Assembly: GCA_018648945.1 (NCBI GenBank)
Contig: JABGQJ010000071.1
Span: 1-18,300 of the forward strand
From: Victivallales bacterium
Lineage (GTDB): Bacteria > Verrucomicrobiota > Lentisphaeria > Oligosphaerales > Lenti-02
DNA length: 18,300 bases
Reading direction: 5' to 3'
Numbering within the stretch: position 1 is the first letter of the stretch; each line of letters starts with the position of its first letter. Positions 7,117-14,700 of the stretch are shown one piece after another. The notes under the pieces are model-generated. The model was not told the origin of the DNA. It saw only the letters and a list, made by a program, of their open reading frames with translations, and did no database searches. A program made the position numbers and the translations under genes.

Positions 7117-9378
7117 ATGCTCGCGAAGCTCCGTGACGAGATGACCCGCTACTACGAGCCGCGGCGCATGGACCGCCTGGCGAAGAACGAGGAGCACATG
7201 GCGCTCCGCCAGCGGCTGTTCGCCGAACTGGACGACGTTGCTGCAGCCCAGCCAGAGCTGCCAGCCGTGCTCCTCAAGGCCCGCAACCTGGAGATCCTGG
7301 CAGAGAGCTTCCAGCCAGCAGTCTTCCGCCACTCCCCCTTCTTCTTCGAGATGGGCATCCGGCCCGCCGAGTGCTGGGGGACGCCGCGCCCGCCGGGCCT
7401 GCATACCTGGATGATCGAGCGACGGCGGCACCTCTGCCACGACCTGCCGCAGTTCGCGAATCTCCGCGCCTTCTCCGCATCCGGCGGCGAGCCACGGGTC
7501 TGGAATATCAACGACGTCTTTGACTTCGATCACCACTGCCCGGGCTACACCCGCATTCTCCGCGATGGCTTCGCCGGCATCCTGCGAGAGATCGGCGAGG
7601 CGCGGCCGGGCGCCGATGCGGATGGCCTTGCCTTCCTCGAAGCGGCCGAACGGGGCATTCACGCCCTGCTGCGCTGTGCTCGGAAGTTCGCGGAGAGGGC
7701 GGAGGACATGCTCGCCAACGAGGACGATCCCGTTGTCCGGCGCAATCTGGAGCGGATCGCCGAAGCGGCCCGACGGGTGCCTCTCCACCCGCCGAGGACC
7801 TTCCACGAGGGACTGGCCGCCCTCCTCTTTGTCCGCGAGGGGATCGCTTCCCTGGAGGGCATCGGGGTCAGTGTCATTGGCCACATCGACCGCCTGCTTG
7901 GGGGTCTCTACGAGCAGGATCTCGCGGCAGGGCGCCTGACTCGCGAAGAGGCGGGGGACATGCTGGCCCGCTGGATGCTGCACACCGACGTGAAATTCCA
8001 CGTGGAGGAAAACGCCTGGCCCGAGACCAGCACCTGCATCGAGCTGGGAGGGTGCGATGCCGCCGGCGAGCCACTCTACAGTGACCTGACCCGCCTGTTC
8101 ATCGAGAGCCATCGCCAACACGGACTGATCAACCCCAAACTCAACTGCCGGGTCAGTTCCCAGAGCCCACGCGAGTACCTGGATTTGCTGAGCGAGACCG
8201 TGTTGGCAGGGCACAACCACATCGCCGTCCTCAACGACGACGTCCTGATCCCCGCCAATGTCCGCATGGGCAAGAGCCTGGCCGACTCCCGCCTCTACGT
8301 CAACGGCGGTTGCCAGGAGACCATCGTCGAGGGCTGCGAGCACTCGGCGGGGGCGTACTACTACTTCAACCTGGCGCGCGTCCTCGACCTCTGCCTGCAG
8401 GAGGCGCATTTCACCGCAGAGGACTACAGCCCAGAAGCCCAGGCGGTCTACCCCAGGCCGGTCACGACCGCTACGTTCGCCGAGTTCTACACGGCCTTCG
8501 TCCGGCAACTGCGACGCGTCATGCACGCGGGGGCCAAGTGGCTGCGCGAGGCGGGAATGCACTGGCCAGAGGTCCTCCCCTGCCCCCTCTTCTCCTCGAG
8601 TCTGACCGGCTGCATCGCCAAGGGCCGCGACTACACCGCCGGGGGGGCCAAGTACAATCCGGCCGGCATCGCTCTGGTCGGCCTGGGGACGGTGGTCGAT
8701 TCCCTTCTGGCCGTGCAGCGAGCCGTGTTTGCCGAGGGCTGGCTCAGCCTGCATGAACTCCGTGCTGCTCTTGCAGGCAACTGGCAGGACCGGGAACCGC
8801 TCCGGCTGCGTCTCCTCGCCCTGCCCAAATTCGGCCACGGCGAAGAGGAAGCAGACCAGCTCGCGGGGACCTTCTCCAGCGACCTGACCGCCATGGTGGC
8901 CGAGATGACCAACGAGCGCGGGGGACCGTACCAGCCGAGCTTCTTCGTCTACTACGCCTTTGTGCGCCTGGGGGTCATGACCCGCGCCACCCCGGACGGA
9001 CGCCGTGACGGCGAGATGCTCAGCCAGGGCGTGGCCCCCTCTCGGCTCCGCCCGGCCAACTCGCTGACCGAGGCCATCCGCGGGCTCGGACAGATCGACT
9101 TCCGCGACTACCCCGGCAATGCAGTGCTCGACGCGCAACTGCCTGCCGGAACCATGCAGGCCGACACCCTTTCCGCCGTGATCGGCACCTTCATCCAGAA
9201 CGGTGGCCCCACCCTCCAACCCAACTGCGTTTCCGTCGAGGACATGCGCGACGCGAAGCTCCACCCCGAGCGGCACCCCGCCCTTACCGTCCGCATCTCT
9301 GGCCTTTCCGCCCGCTTCGTGGCCCTTGCCGACGACGTCCAAGACGAGATCATCGCGCGCGCGGTGATGCGAGACTAG
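7117..9378 (+). CDS. Glycyl radical enzyme (pyruvate formate-lyase superfamily), function unassigned
   Basis: This 753-residue protein has the length of PFL/diol-dehydratase-type glycyl radical enzymes. The active-site loop is LYVNGGCQETIVEG, with thiyl Cys399 and Glu401, preceded by LNDDVLIPANVRMG as in glycerol-dehydratase relatives. A TPDGRRDGEMLSQGVAPS segment precedes the C-terminal domain. The glycyl radical loop is TVRISGLSARFVALADDVQ, with Gly729 as the radical site. Two departures stand out. The residue after the glycine is Leu, where Tyr or Phe is usual. The active site reads GCQET rather than the GCVEP of diol dehydratases and choline lyase. The reaction therefore cannot be assigned to a known subgroup; C-O, C-C or C-N cleavage of a sugar-derived compound is plausible. 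The enzyme should be cytoplasmic and oxygen-sensitive. It needs a radical SAM activase, not present here. The start is supported by AGAGG 8 bases upstream. Confidence 0.93.
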   Translation: MLAKLRDEMTRYYEPRRMDRLAKNEEHMALRQRLFAELDDVAAAQPELPAVLLKARNLEILAESFQPAVFRHSPFFFEMGIRPAECWGTPRPPGLHTWMIERRRHLCHDLPQFANLRAFSASGGEPRVWNINDVFDFDHHCPGYTRILRDGFAGILREIGEARPGADADGLAFLEAAERGIHALLRCARKFAERAEDMLANEDDPVVRRNLERIAEAARRVPLHPPRTFHEGLAALLFVREGIASLEGIGVSVIGHIDRLLGGLYEQDLAAGRLTREEAGDMLARWMLHTDVKFHVEENAWPETSTCIELGGCDAAGEPLYSDLTRLFIESHRQHGLINPKLNCRVSSQSPREYLDLLSETVLAGHNHIAVLNDDVLIPANVRMGKSLADSRLYVNGGCQETIVEGCEHSAGAYYYFNLARVLDLCLQEAHFTAEDYSPEAQAVYPRPVTTATFAEFYTAFVRQLRRVMHAGAKWLREAGMHWPEVLPCPLFSSSLTGCIAKGRDYTAGGAKYNPAGIALVGLGTVVDSLLAVQRAVFAEGWLSLHELRAALAGNWQDREPLRLRLLALPKFGHGEEEADQLAGTFSSDLTAMVAEMTNERGGPYQPSFFVYYAFVRLGVMTRATPDGRRDGEMLSQGVAPSRLRPANSLTEAIRGLGQIDFRDYPGNAVLDAQLPAGTMQADTLSAVIGTFIQNGGPTLQPNCVSVEDMRDAKLHPERHPALTVRISGLSARFVALADDVQDEIIARAVMRD

Positions 9379-9444
9379 GTGCGGGCCAAGCCGCCATATA
9401 TGGGCATCACTTTCCGATTGCGGGCTTGAATGTGCGTGAGCACG

Positions 9445-9473
9445 TTGCATAGTCCTTGATTCGACGGTATCAT
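9445..9473 (+). promoter_or_regulatory. Putative promoter of the envelope gene cluster
   Basis: TTGCAT (9445-9450) is followed after exactly 17 bases by TATCAT (9468-9473), one base off the -10 consensus. Transcription would begin near 9480, leaving a leader of about 140 bases before the ATG at 9621. Confidence 0.4.
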
Positions 9474-9582
9474 TAAGTGGTTTCTGACCACGTGGCCGAA
9501 ATGCGCGCATCGTCAGCTTGCGACATTGCCGGGAGTCAGGAAGCCCGCTGGGAACCATTCACGAGGCGACAAGATAGACATT

Positions 9583-9602
9583 GACGGCGAAAGTTCGCCG
9601 TC
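9583..9602 (+). promoter_or_regulatory. Perfect inverted repeat in the leader of the coiled-coil gene
   Basis: GACGGCGAA (9583-9591) and TTCGCCGTC (9594-9602) are perfect inverted repeats separated by AG. As RNA they would give a 7-bp stem with a 6-base loop, ending 6 bases before the GGGAG ribosome binding site of the gene at 9621. It could be an operator or a hairpin affecting translation or mRNA stability. Confidence 0.5.
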
Positions 9603-9620
9603 TACAGCTGGGAGCGTGCT

Positions 9621-11096
9621 ATGGGTAAACTAGGTAATATCTTCGGAGTTCTTGCCCTTCTGCTGGCGGGTGCGGCCGCGTTCTTCAGCTTCACCATCTC
9701 CGAGCGGCGGGCCGAATTCCGCCTCCGGGCCGACAAGATGGCGGCCACGGTAGCGGAAATCGTCCAGGCCATTGATGACGAGAGCGGCACGTCCGTCGCC
9801 TCCGAAGTCAGCTTCACGGCCGGCAACGTGGACGAAGGAACCAAGGGGGAAGGCTCCCTTAGCGCCATCAAGTTCCACGAGGCCAAGGACGAAGGCGGCG
9901 AGTTCGCTGACTTCCAGGGCGTGCTCGAAAAGGCAGTGGACCATGTCAACAGCCTCGCCACACGGCGCACTCAGTTGGCCGAGACCATATACGTCGCAGC
10001 CCAAACTCTGGAATTTCCCGAGGACCAGTTCCCCGAGGAGACGGTAATCGAGGACGAAGACGAAGACGAAGAGGAAGGCGATCTCGAAGGTGACGCGACG
10101 GAAGACGAAGAGGAAGGCGATCTCGAGGGCGCTCTCGAAGGTGAGGAAGAGGGCGAGGAAGAAGAGGAGGAAGTCGAAGTGCAGGGCGTTATGGCCAGGC
10201 TCGCCTACCTCCGCGACCCCGACGTCTTCGCCGATGCCGCCGAGAGGATCCAGGCCCACGTCGCAGCCGTCAAGGATCGCGACGACGCCATGCTGAGTAC
10301 GCTGACCGCCGCTGCCAAGGTGATTGACGAACCGATCAATGAAAAGGCCCTGACCGCGCGCAAGGAAAGCCAGGATGACGAAGGCAACACTGAGCTTGGC
10401 GCCTACCCCTGCGAAGCCACCCTCGGTGACTTTGAGAAGAACGTGGTGGCGCTCGACAAGCGCTCGGCCGCCTACTCCCAAACCCTGGTTGCCGCCATGG
10501 ACAAGGTGAAGCCCCATGAGGACATCTTCGAGTGGAAAGCAGACAAGGCTCGCGTCAAGTCCAAGCGCGAATCGGACTACGGTCCCGCCCACAGCGACTA
10601 CATCAACGACCTGATGAAGCTCAACGAGCAGCTCGACAACCTCGTCGCCGCCCGGGCCGACCTGGTCGCGAAAAAACAGCGGATCGGCGAACTGGAAACC
10701 GACCTCGATGTGGCGAACAAGAAGGTCAATGAAGGCACCAAGACGATGGAGGAACAGGTAGCGACCATCCGGAAGTTGCGCAGGGATCTGGCTGTCGCCC
10801 TTGGCACCGAGGTCCCCACGACACCTGGTGGCGAATCGACGGAGATCGTGGGAGCAGTCACGCGAGTGGATTCCGAGTTCAACTACGTGATTCTGAATAT
10901 TGGTCGGGGGGACAGGGTTGCCCCGGGAAGCGAGTGGCTCGTGGCCCGTGGGGACGAGTACATTGCCAGGGTGAGGGTTGCCCAAGTGCACCAAGACAAC
11001 TGTGTTGCCGACATCCTTCCTCTCGCCATGAATGGCACCGTGAAGCCCGATGACATGGTCATCAGGGTGGACCCCCCGAAGAAACGCCAGCAGTAG
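9621..11096 (+). CDS. Membrane-anchored acidic coiled-coil envelope protein with C-terminal beta domain
   Basis: This 491-residue protein is not assignable to a named family. Residues 7-24 are a hydrophobic helix (GVLALLLAGAAAFFSF) that should act as an N-terminal membrane anchor with the rest in the periplasm. Residues 30-135 are helical. Residues 140-187 are almost entirely Glu/Asp/Gly, with a 13-residue repeat beginning EDEEEGDLEG. Residues about 190-400 are helical, with strong coiled-coil character around 330-395 (KLNEQLDNLVAARADLVAKK). Residues about 408-485 form a compact beta-rich domain (GAVTRVDSEFNYVILNIGRG, then an ARVRVAQVHQD strand). That domain resembles the small beta-barrels of MreC- or FlgT-C-like envelope proteins; this is an impression only. 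GGGAG lies 7 bases before the ATG. It heads a tight cluster with a membrane micropeptide and a lipoprotein, suggesting a shared cell-envelope structural role. Confidence 0.88.
   Translation: MGKLGNIFGVLALLLAGAAAFFSFTISERRAEFRLRADKMAATVAEIVQAIDDESGTSVASEVSFTAGNVDEGTKGEGSLSAIKFHEAKDEGGEFADFQGVLEKAVDHVNSLATRRTQLAETIYVAAQTLEFPEDQFPEETVIEDEDEDEEEGDLEGDATEDEEEGDLEGALEGEEEGEEEEEEVEVQGVMARLAYLRDPDVFADAAERIQAHVAAVKDRDDAMLSTLTAAAKVIDEPINEKALTARKESQDDEGNTELGAYPCEATLGDFEKNVVALDKRSAAYSQTLVAAMDKVKPHEDIFEWKADKARVKSKRESDYGPAHSDYINDLMKLNEQLDNLVAARADLVAKKQRIGELETDLDVANKKVNEGTKTMEEQVATIRKLRRDLAVALGTEVPTTPGGESTEIVGAVTRVDSEFNYVILNIGRGDRVAPGSEWLVARGDEYIARVRVAQVHQDNCVADILPLAMNGTVKPDDMVIRVDPPKKRQQ
10062..10129 (+). 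repeat. In-frame 39-bp direct repeat encoding the acidic segment
   Basis: A 29-base stretch at 10062-10090 recurs at 10101-10129 with one difference (CTCGAAGG versus CTCGAGGG), a period of 39 bases or 13 codons. It encodes EDEEEGDLEG twice within the Glu/Asp-rich segment of the coiled-coil protein and probably arose by tandem duplication. Confidence 0.8.
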
Positions 11097-11120
11097 CGCA
11101 CAGCCAGGGAGCGACCCAAT

Positions 11121-11222
11121 ATGAATAAGCTTGGCGCCATCAGCCTGATCCTGGCCACGTTCTGCCTGGGATATGTCATCTACACGCAGTGGCTGGAAGC
11201 GACGCTGTACGGCCTGCTCTAG
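11121..11222 (+). CDS. 33-residue single-pass membrane micropeptide
   Basis: This short gene reads MNKLGAISLILATFCLGYVI and then YTQWLEATLYGLL before TAG. GGGAG lies 9 bases before the ATG. It begins 24 bp after the coiled-coil gene and ends 20 bp before the lipoprotein gene, so it fills the gap exactly as an operon member would. Residues 5-21 form one hydrophobic helix and the tail is amphipathic. Its opening M-N-K-L-G resembles the M-G-K-L-G opening of the preceding protein, which may indicate a common ancestry or a paired membrane helix. No function is known. Evidence for coding is the ribosome binding site, the spacing and the membrane-helix composition. Confidence 0.68.
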   Translation: MNKLGAISLILATFCLGYVIYTQWLEATLYGLL

Positions 11223-11242
11223 GGCCTGCGTTACCTGAGAGA

Positions 11243-11410
11243 ATGACGATGAGATTCCGCGCGATTCATCTTCTGGCCTTGCTCGCAGCCCTGCTCCTCA
11301 GCAGTGGCTGCGCCTCCATTATCCGCGAGGAAGACGACGCCAACGGCAACGAAATGCCGTGGAACACGCCAGCTCCCTGGGAAGGCCAAGGCATCGGCCT
11401 GCCCATGTAG
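11243..11410 (+). CDS. Small lipoprotein with a WNTPAPWEG tail
   Basis: This is a 55-residue precursor (53 if the second ATG at 11249 is used). A basic start (MTMRFRAIH) is followed by a hydrophobic core (LLALLAALL) and a lipobox LSSGC, so signal peptidase II should leave a lipid-anchored mature peptide of about 35 residues. The mature part is acidic near the anchor (REEDDANGNE) and ends PWNTPAPWEGQGIGLPM, a Trp/Pro-rich motif suggestive of a binding peptide. GAGAGA precedes both start options. An open frame runs back to 11189 but has no ribosome binding site and overlaps the micropeptide. It is the third gene of the compact envelope cluster. I believe short lipoproteins with a similar PWNTPxPWE tail occur in other PVC bacteria, but that is from memory. 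Confidence 0.78.
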   Translation: MTMRFRAIHLLALLAALLLSSGCASIIREEDDANGNEMPWNTPAPWEGQGIGLPM

Positions 11411-11700
11411 GCTCCTGGCGACCCGTTCCCCATGCCGGCCGCTCAGTTGCTGTCGTGCATGGGCGCACTGGCGAATCGGACAGGACTCCATGTCTGGCGA
11501 GAGATCGGTATGATACCGATTCCACGTCAAACCAGGACTCCCCCGCGCACCGGGGCCCGGCGCGCCTACCTGGTTCTCGCGTATGCCAGATGGGTAGGTC
11601 CGCCGGGCCCCGGTGGACGGGTCTTGGGCGATGTTGCGCGGCTTGGGGCGTCTCTCTGTCGCCACATCCGCGATTCCCTACGCACTGGGGCCCGACGCGC
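11411..11700. other. Convergent intergenic spacer with dyad and palindromic repeats, no gene seen
   Basis: This 290-bp spacer lies between the ends of the lipoprotein gene (+) and the FG-GAP/GH84-like gene (-). It holds no open frame with a ribosome binding site. Its recognisable content is a 17-bp perfect dyad at 11504-11520 and three copies of a palindromic GC-rich unit from 11546 onward. Termination for both convergent transcripts probably happens here. Confidence 0.7.
11504..11520. repeat. Perfect 17-bp dyad
   Basis: ATCGGTATGATACCGAT has 8-base arms around a single G. It is AT-richer than the surroundings. It could be a protein-binding site or, with a 3-base loop, a short hairpin at the end of the plus-strand cluster. 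No T tract follows. Confidence 0.55.
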
Positions 11701-11706
11701 CTACCT
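11546..11706. repeat. Three copies of a palindromic GC-rich repeat unit (REP-like)
   Basis: The unit contains CGCACYGGGGCCCGRCG followed by CGCCTACCT. Copy 1 (11546-11571, +) and copy 3 (11681-11706, +) match over 26 bases with two differences, at a spacing of 135 bases. Copy 2 (11593-11615) is inverted and pairs with copy 1 over 23 bases with two mismatches, giving a large hairpin with a 22-base loop. Copy 3 runs over the stop codon of the minus-strand gene ending at 11701. The arrangement resembles REP/BIME-type elements and could act as a bidirectional terminator. Confidence 0.75.
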
Positions 11707-14700
11707 CTTCTTCCGGACCACCGCGTAGTTGAGCATGAAGAACGGCGGGCCACCCGCACTTCCTCCCTGCTCGATGTTCTCGATGGTCAGTTTGCTGCGC
11801 CTCTGCAGCGCCTGGGCAGGGATGCGGTAGGTCTGGCGCGACCAACCGAGGCGGACGTGCGGGTTCTCGCCCTCGAACACCGTGGTCCCGTTCACTTGGA
11901 TGCGGATGTCGCATTTGGCTTCGGCATCGTCATCCTGGGCGCAGAGAACCAGCTCGTAGTCGGTATCGGGAGGGAAGGGCTCAACTCGGAAGGACGCGGC
12001 CATGCTCGGGTTGGCGCTGCGCTTGGCATAGACCCAGGTTGCCAGGCGTTTCTCGCAGCGGTTGGCGTAGTGTTTCGGGGCGAAGCCACCCGTGAAGTCG
12101 TAGGCGGAAAGGAAGGTGTCGACGCCTTCCTTGAGCCCGACTTCGGCCGCCGCATGGCCCTGGGACGTGGCAGCATCCCGGCGGTAGGCCGCAAGGTCGG
12201 GTGCCTCTTCCAGGCCGCGATGGAATCGGTTGACCTGAGCGACATGTCGGTCCATATCGGTCCAGCGCGCCACGGCGGCGGCATTCCGGTTCGCCTGGAT
12301 CTCCTCCCACACGGCATTCACCACGGCGAGTCTCCGCCCCATCTCCGGCAGTTGCTGCGCGGCCCCGGGGGTCCGGCGCAGGCCGAACTTGTCGAAATAG
12401 ACCAGTGCCTGGTTCAGTGCGACCAGCGCCGGATAGGTGTCCGCCCCGACCAGCTTGGTTGCGGCTTCACGGATCGACCGGTCGGGATCATAGGCACTCG
12501 GGTTCCAGCAGTAATCGGCGGCGACGGCCGCCGCCGCTGCGTAGCCAGGCATCATGCAGTTGAACATGTAGGTATCGACCGCCGCCAGGAACCCGTCGTA
12601 GTACCATTCACCGAGAGCGGGGATCGGGTCGGTCACATAGTGGTAGAGGAACATGTGCGGGGTGGCGAAGCCATTCTGCCAATACACGGGCCGCCGTCGG
12701 AGGCGCTTGGTGATCCACGCGGTCATGGCCGGCGTCACCTGAGTCGATTTGACCTTTGGCCCGGTCCAGAAGATCTCGATATCCGCAGGTAGGTTGGCGC
12801 CCAATGCGAACAGATAGTCGTCCCTCTTCTCAGGATACATCGCCGGCGAACTCGGGCCCCAGTAGAAGGGAGGACAGAAGAGGATCTTCGCCCTGGGGTA
12901 CCGTTTCTTGAGTTCCCGGTGCAGGCGCAGGAGCAGGTGTACATCGGCCTCGCGCGCCGAGCCGAACTGCGCCATGTCCTCCTGGCTGATCGGGAAGCGA
13001 TGGTCGTCGTACTTGATGCAGAGGTGGCCGCCAAGCTCCTCCACCGCACATGCCCAACCAAGAAGAACCCGGAAATCACCCTCGTCACCGCTCTGGATCT
13101 TCTTCTCGGCGGCAATGGGATTGTGCCCGGCGTACCACTCGATGCCGAGGGGCGTCAGCCCTGCGGCATAGGCCTTGAGGTCTGCCCGTGTTGCCTCGTT
13201 CAGGGGCTTCCGCCACGCCTCGTAGCCTTCCTTCCGGCTCGGTAATGTCCGGTCCATAAGAGCGGTCTGGAATACGGGCTTGTTGATCTTGAAGGCCACG
13301 CAGTATTCCACCGCATCAACCCAGTTGCCCGCGATGAAGCCACGATTGGCGGCGACCGGGTAGTCCACGATATCCGCTGAACGCACCACGCACTCGCCCG
13401 CTCGCAGGGAGACGAGCTGGGCAAAGGAGGAGACCGCCCACAGCAGGCCCAGCCGATCGTGGCCCTGCAGAATGACCACCTTCCGGTCAGCCGCTTCGGT
13501 GCACACCATGAGATAGCCTTGCTCTCGCTCGGGCACTGCCTGGGTGCCCAGGAGTGCCTTGGCCCCCGGAGCGTTCCCGAACAGAATGACCGTATCGACT
13601 TGCGCCGCGATGCTCTCCACCAGCTGCACCTTTCCCCCGTACCTCTCCACCCGCTCACGCAAGCGCCTGACCAGCGGGCCCTCCGGCTCGATCTCCTTCC
13701 CCAGAAGCAATCCCACGGTGCGCAGCGAGCAGTACTCGTCACGGTACGTTGCCTGCTGCGGAGTTGGCAGGACGACGCCGGTGTAGAACGGCATGCGGAG
13801 CGAGTCGGCATGGTCGGGACCCCGTACAGGGGGCGGCAGCTTTCCGAGCGATGCCGCCGCGTCGTCCTTCACAGGCAGCACTGTCTCCTTCTTCGGCCTG
13901 GGGGGCACGTGAACGGCGGCTTCCTTGGCAACGGTCGTTGGCTGGAGCGCTGGAGCGGGGCGGGGCGCGAACCGTCCGTCGTTGAGGTAGACCGAGACTC
14001 GTTTGCTGCCATCGGTCACCGCCAGGTCGGGGAATCCGTCGCCATCGATGTCACCTGCCGTCACCTGGTAGCAAGGAGCCTTCAGGGTCTGGTCGAACCC
14101 CTTCGGCGTGGTCGGGAACGTCGTGCCCTTCGCCTGCCGCCAGACGTGGATCTGGCGTTTGGAGTCGTCGGCGACGATGAGGTCGGCCATCCCGTCTCGA
14201 TCCAGATCGGTGGTCAGCACCTGGCCACCCACACCCTCAAGCAGGGCTGTGGGTTCCGGATTCCTGGCAAACCCAACCGGAGACCGTTGCTGGTATAGAG
14301 CCACAGCCCGCTTGCCCGATGCACGGTCGGCTAGCCCCGCCACGATGTCGGGGCGCCCGTCGCCGGTCAGGTCGGCAACCTGTACGCTTGCCACCGGCAA
14401 TGGGGTCTCGATCTCGAGCAACTCGGTGAGGTCTTCCGGCTTGACGGTCATCGTGCCGAATGGACCGTAGTAGACCCGGATGGCTTTGGCTGCCAGGAAC
14501 ACCATGTCGTTGTGCCCATCCTGATTCAGGTCGGCGATCGTGCCCCCTTGGTTGTCGTTCTGCTTTGGCCCGTAGCAATAGCCGGCGGCAAACACATCGC
14601 CTCCGCGCCACTTGCGCCAGGCAGGCCCGGGGAGGAAGTCCATCAACCCGCCCGGACTGAGCCGCCCCACCGCCAGCTGGCGGTCACTGTCGTTCACGTT

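Noticed and set aside
9394..9403. CCATATATGG palindrome after the glycyl radical enzyme gene
   Set aside because: A 10-bp palindrome is short enough to occur by chance, and there is no stem or T tract to make it a terminator.
9477..9491. GTGGT/ACCAC hairpin in the spacer before the coiled-coil gene
   Set aside because: Only a 5-bp stem with no T run; it is not distinguishable from chance.
7087..9558. 823-codon minus-strand open frame opposite the glycyl radical enzyme
   Set aside because: The plus strand has clear catalytic motifs over the same span. The antisense frame is a codon-bias artefact with no recognisable domain.
9501..9584. 27-residue open frame upstream of the coiled-coil gene
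   Set aside because: It has no ribosome binding site, unremarkable composition, and ends inside the leader inverted repeat.
11359..12792. 477-codon plus-strand open frame running from the lipoprotein gene into the GH84-like gene
   Set aside because: It crosses the palindromic repeats and is antisense to a well-supported gene; no ribosome binding site or family motif.
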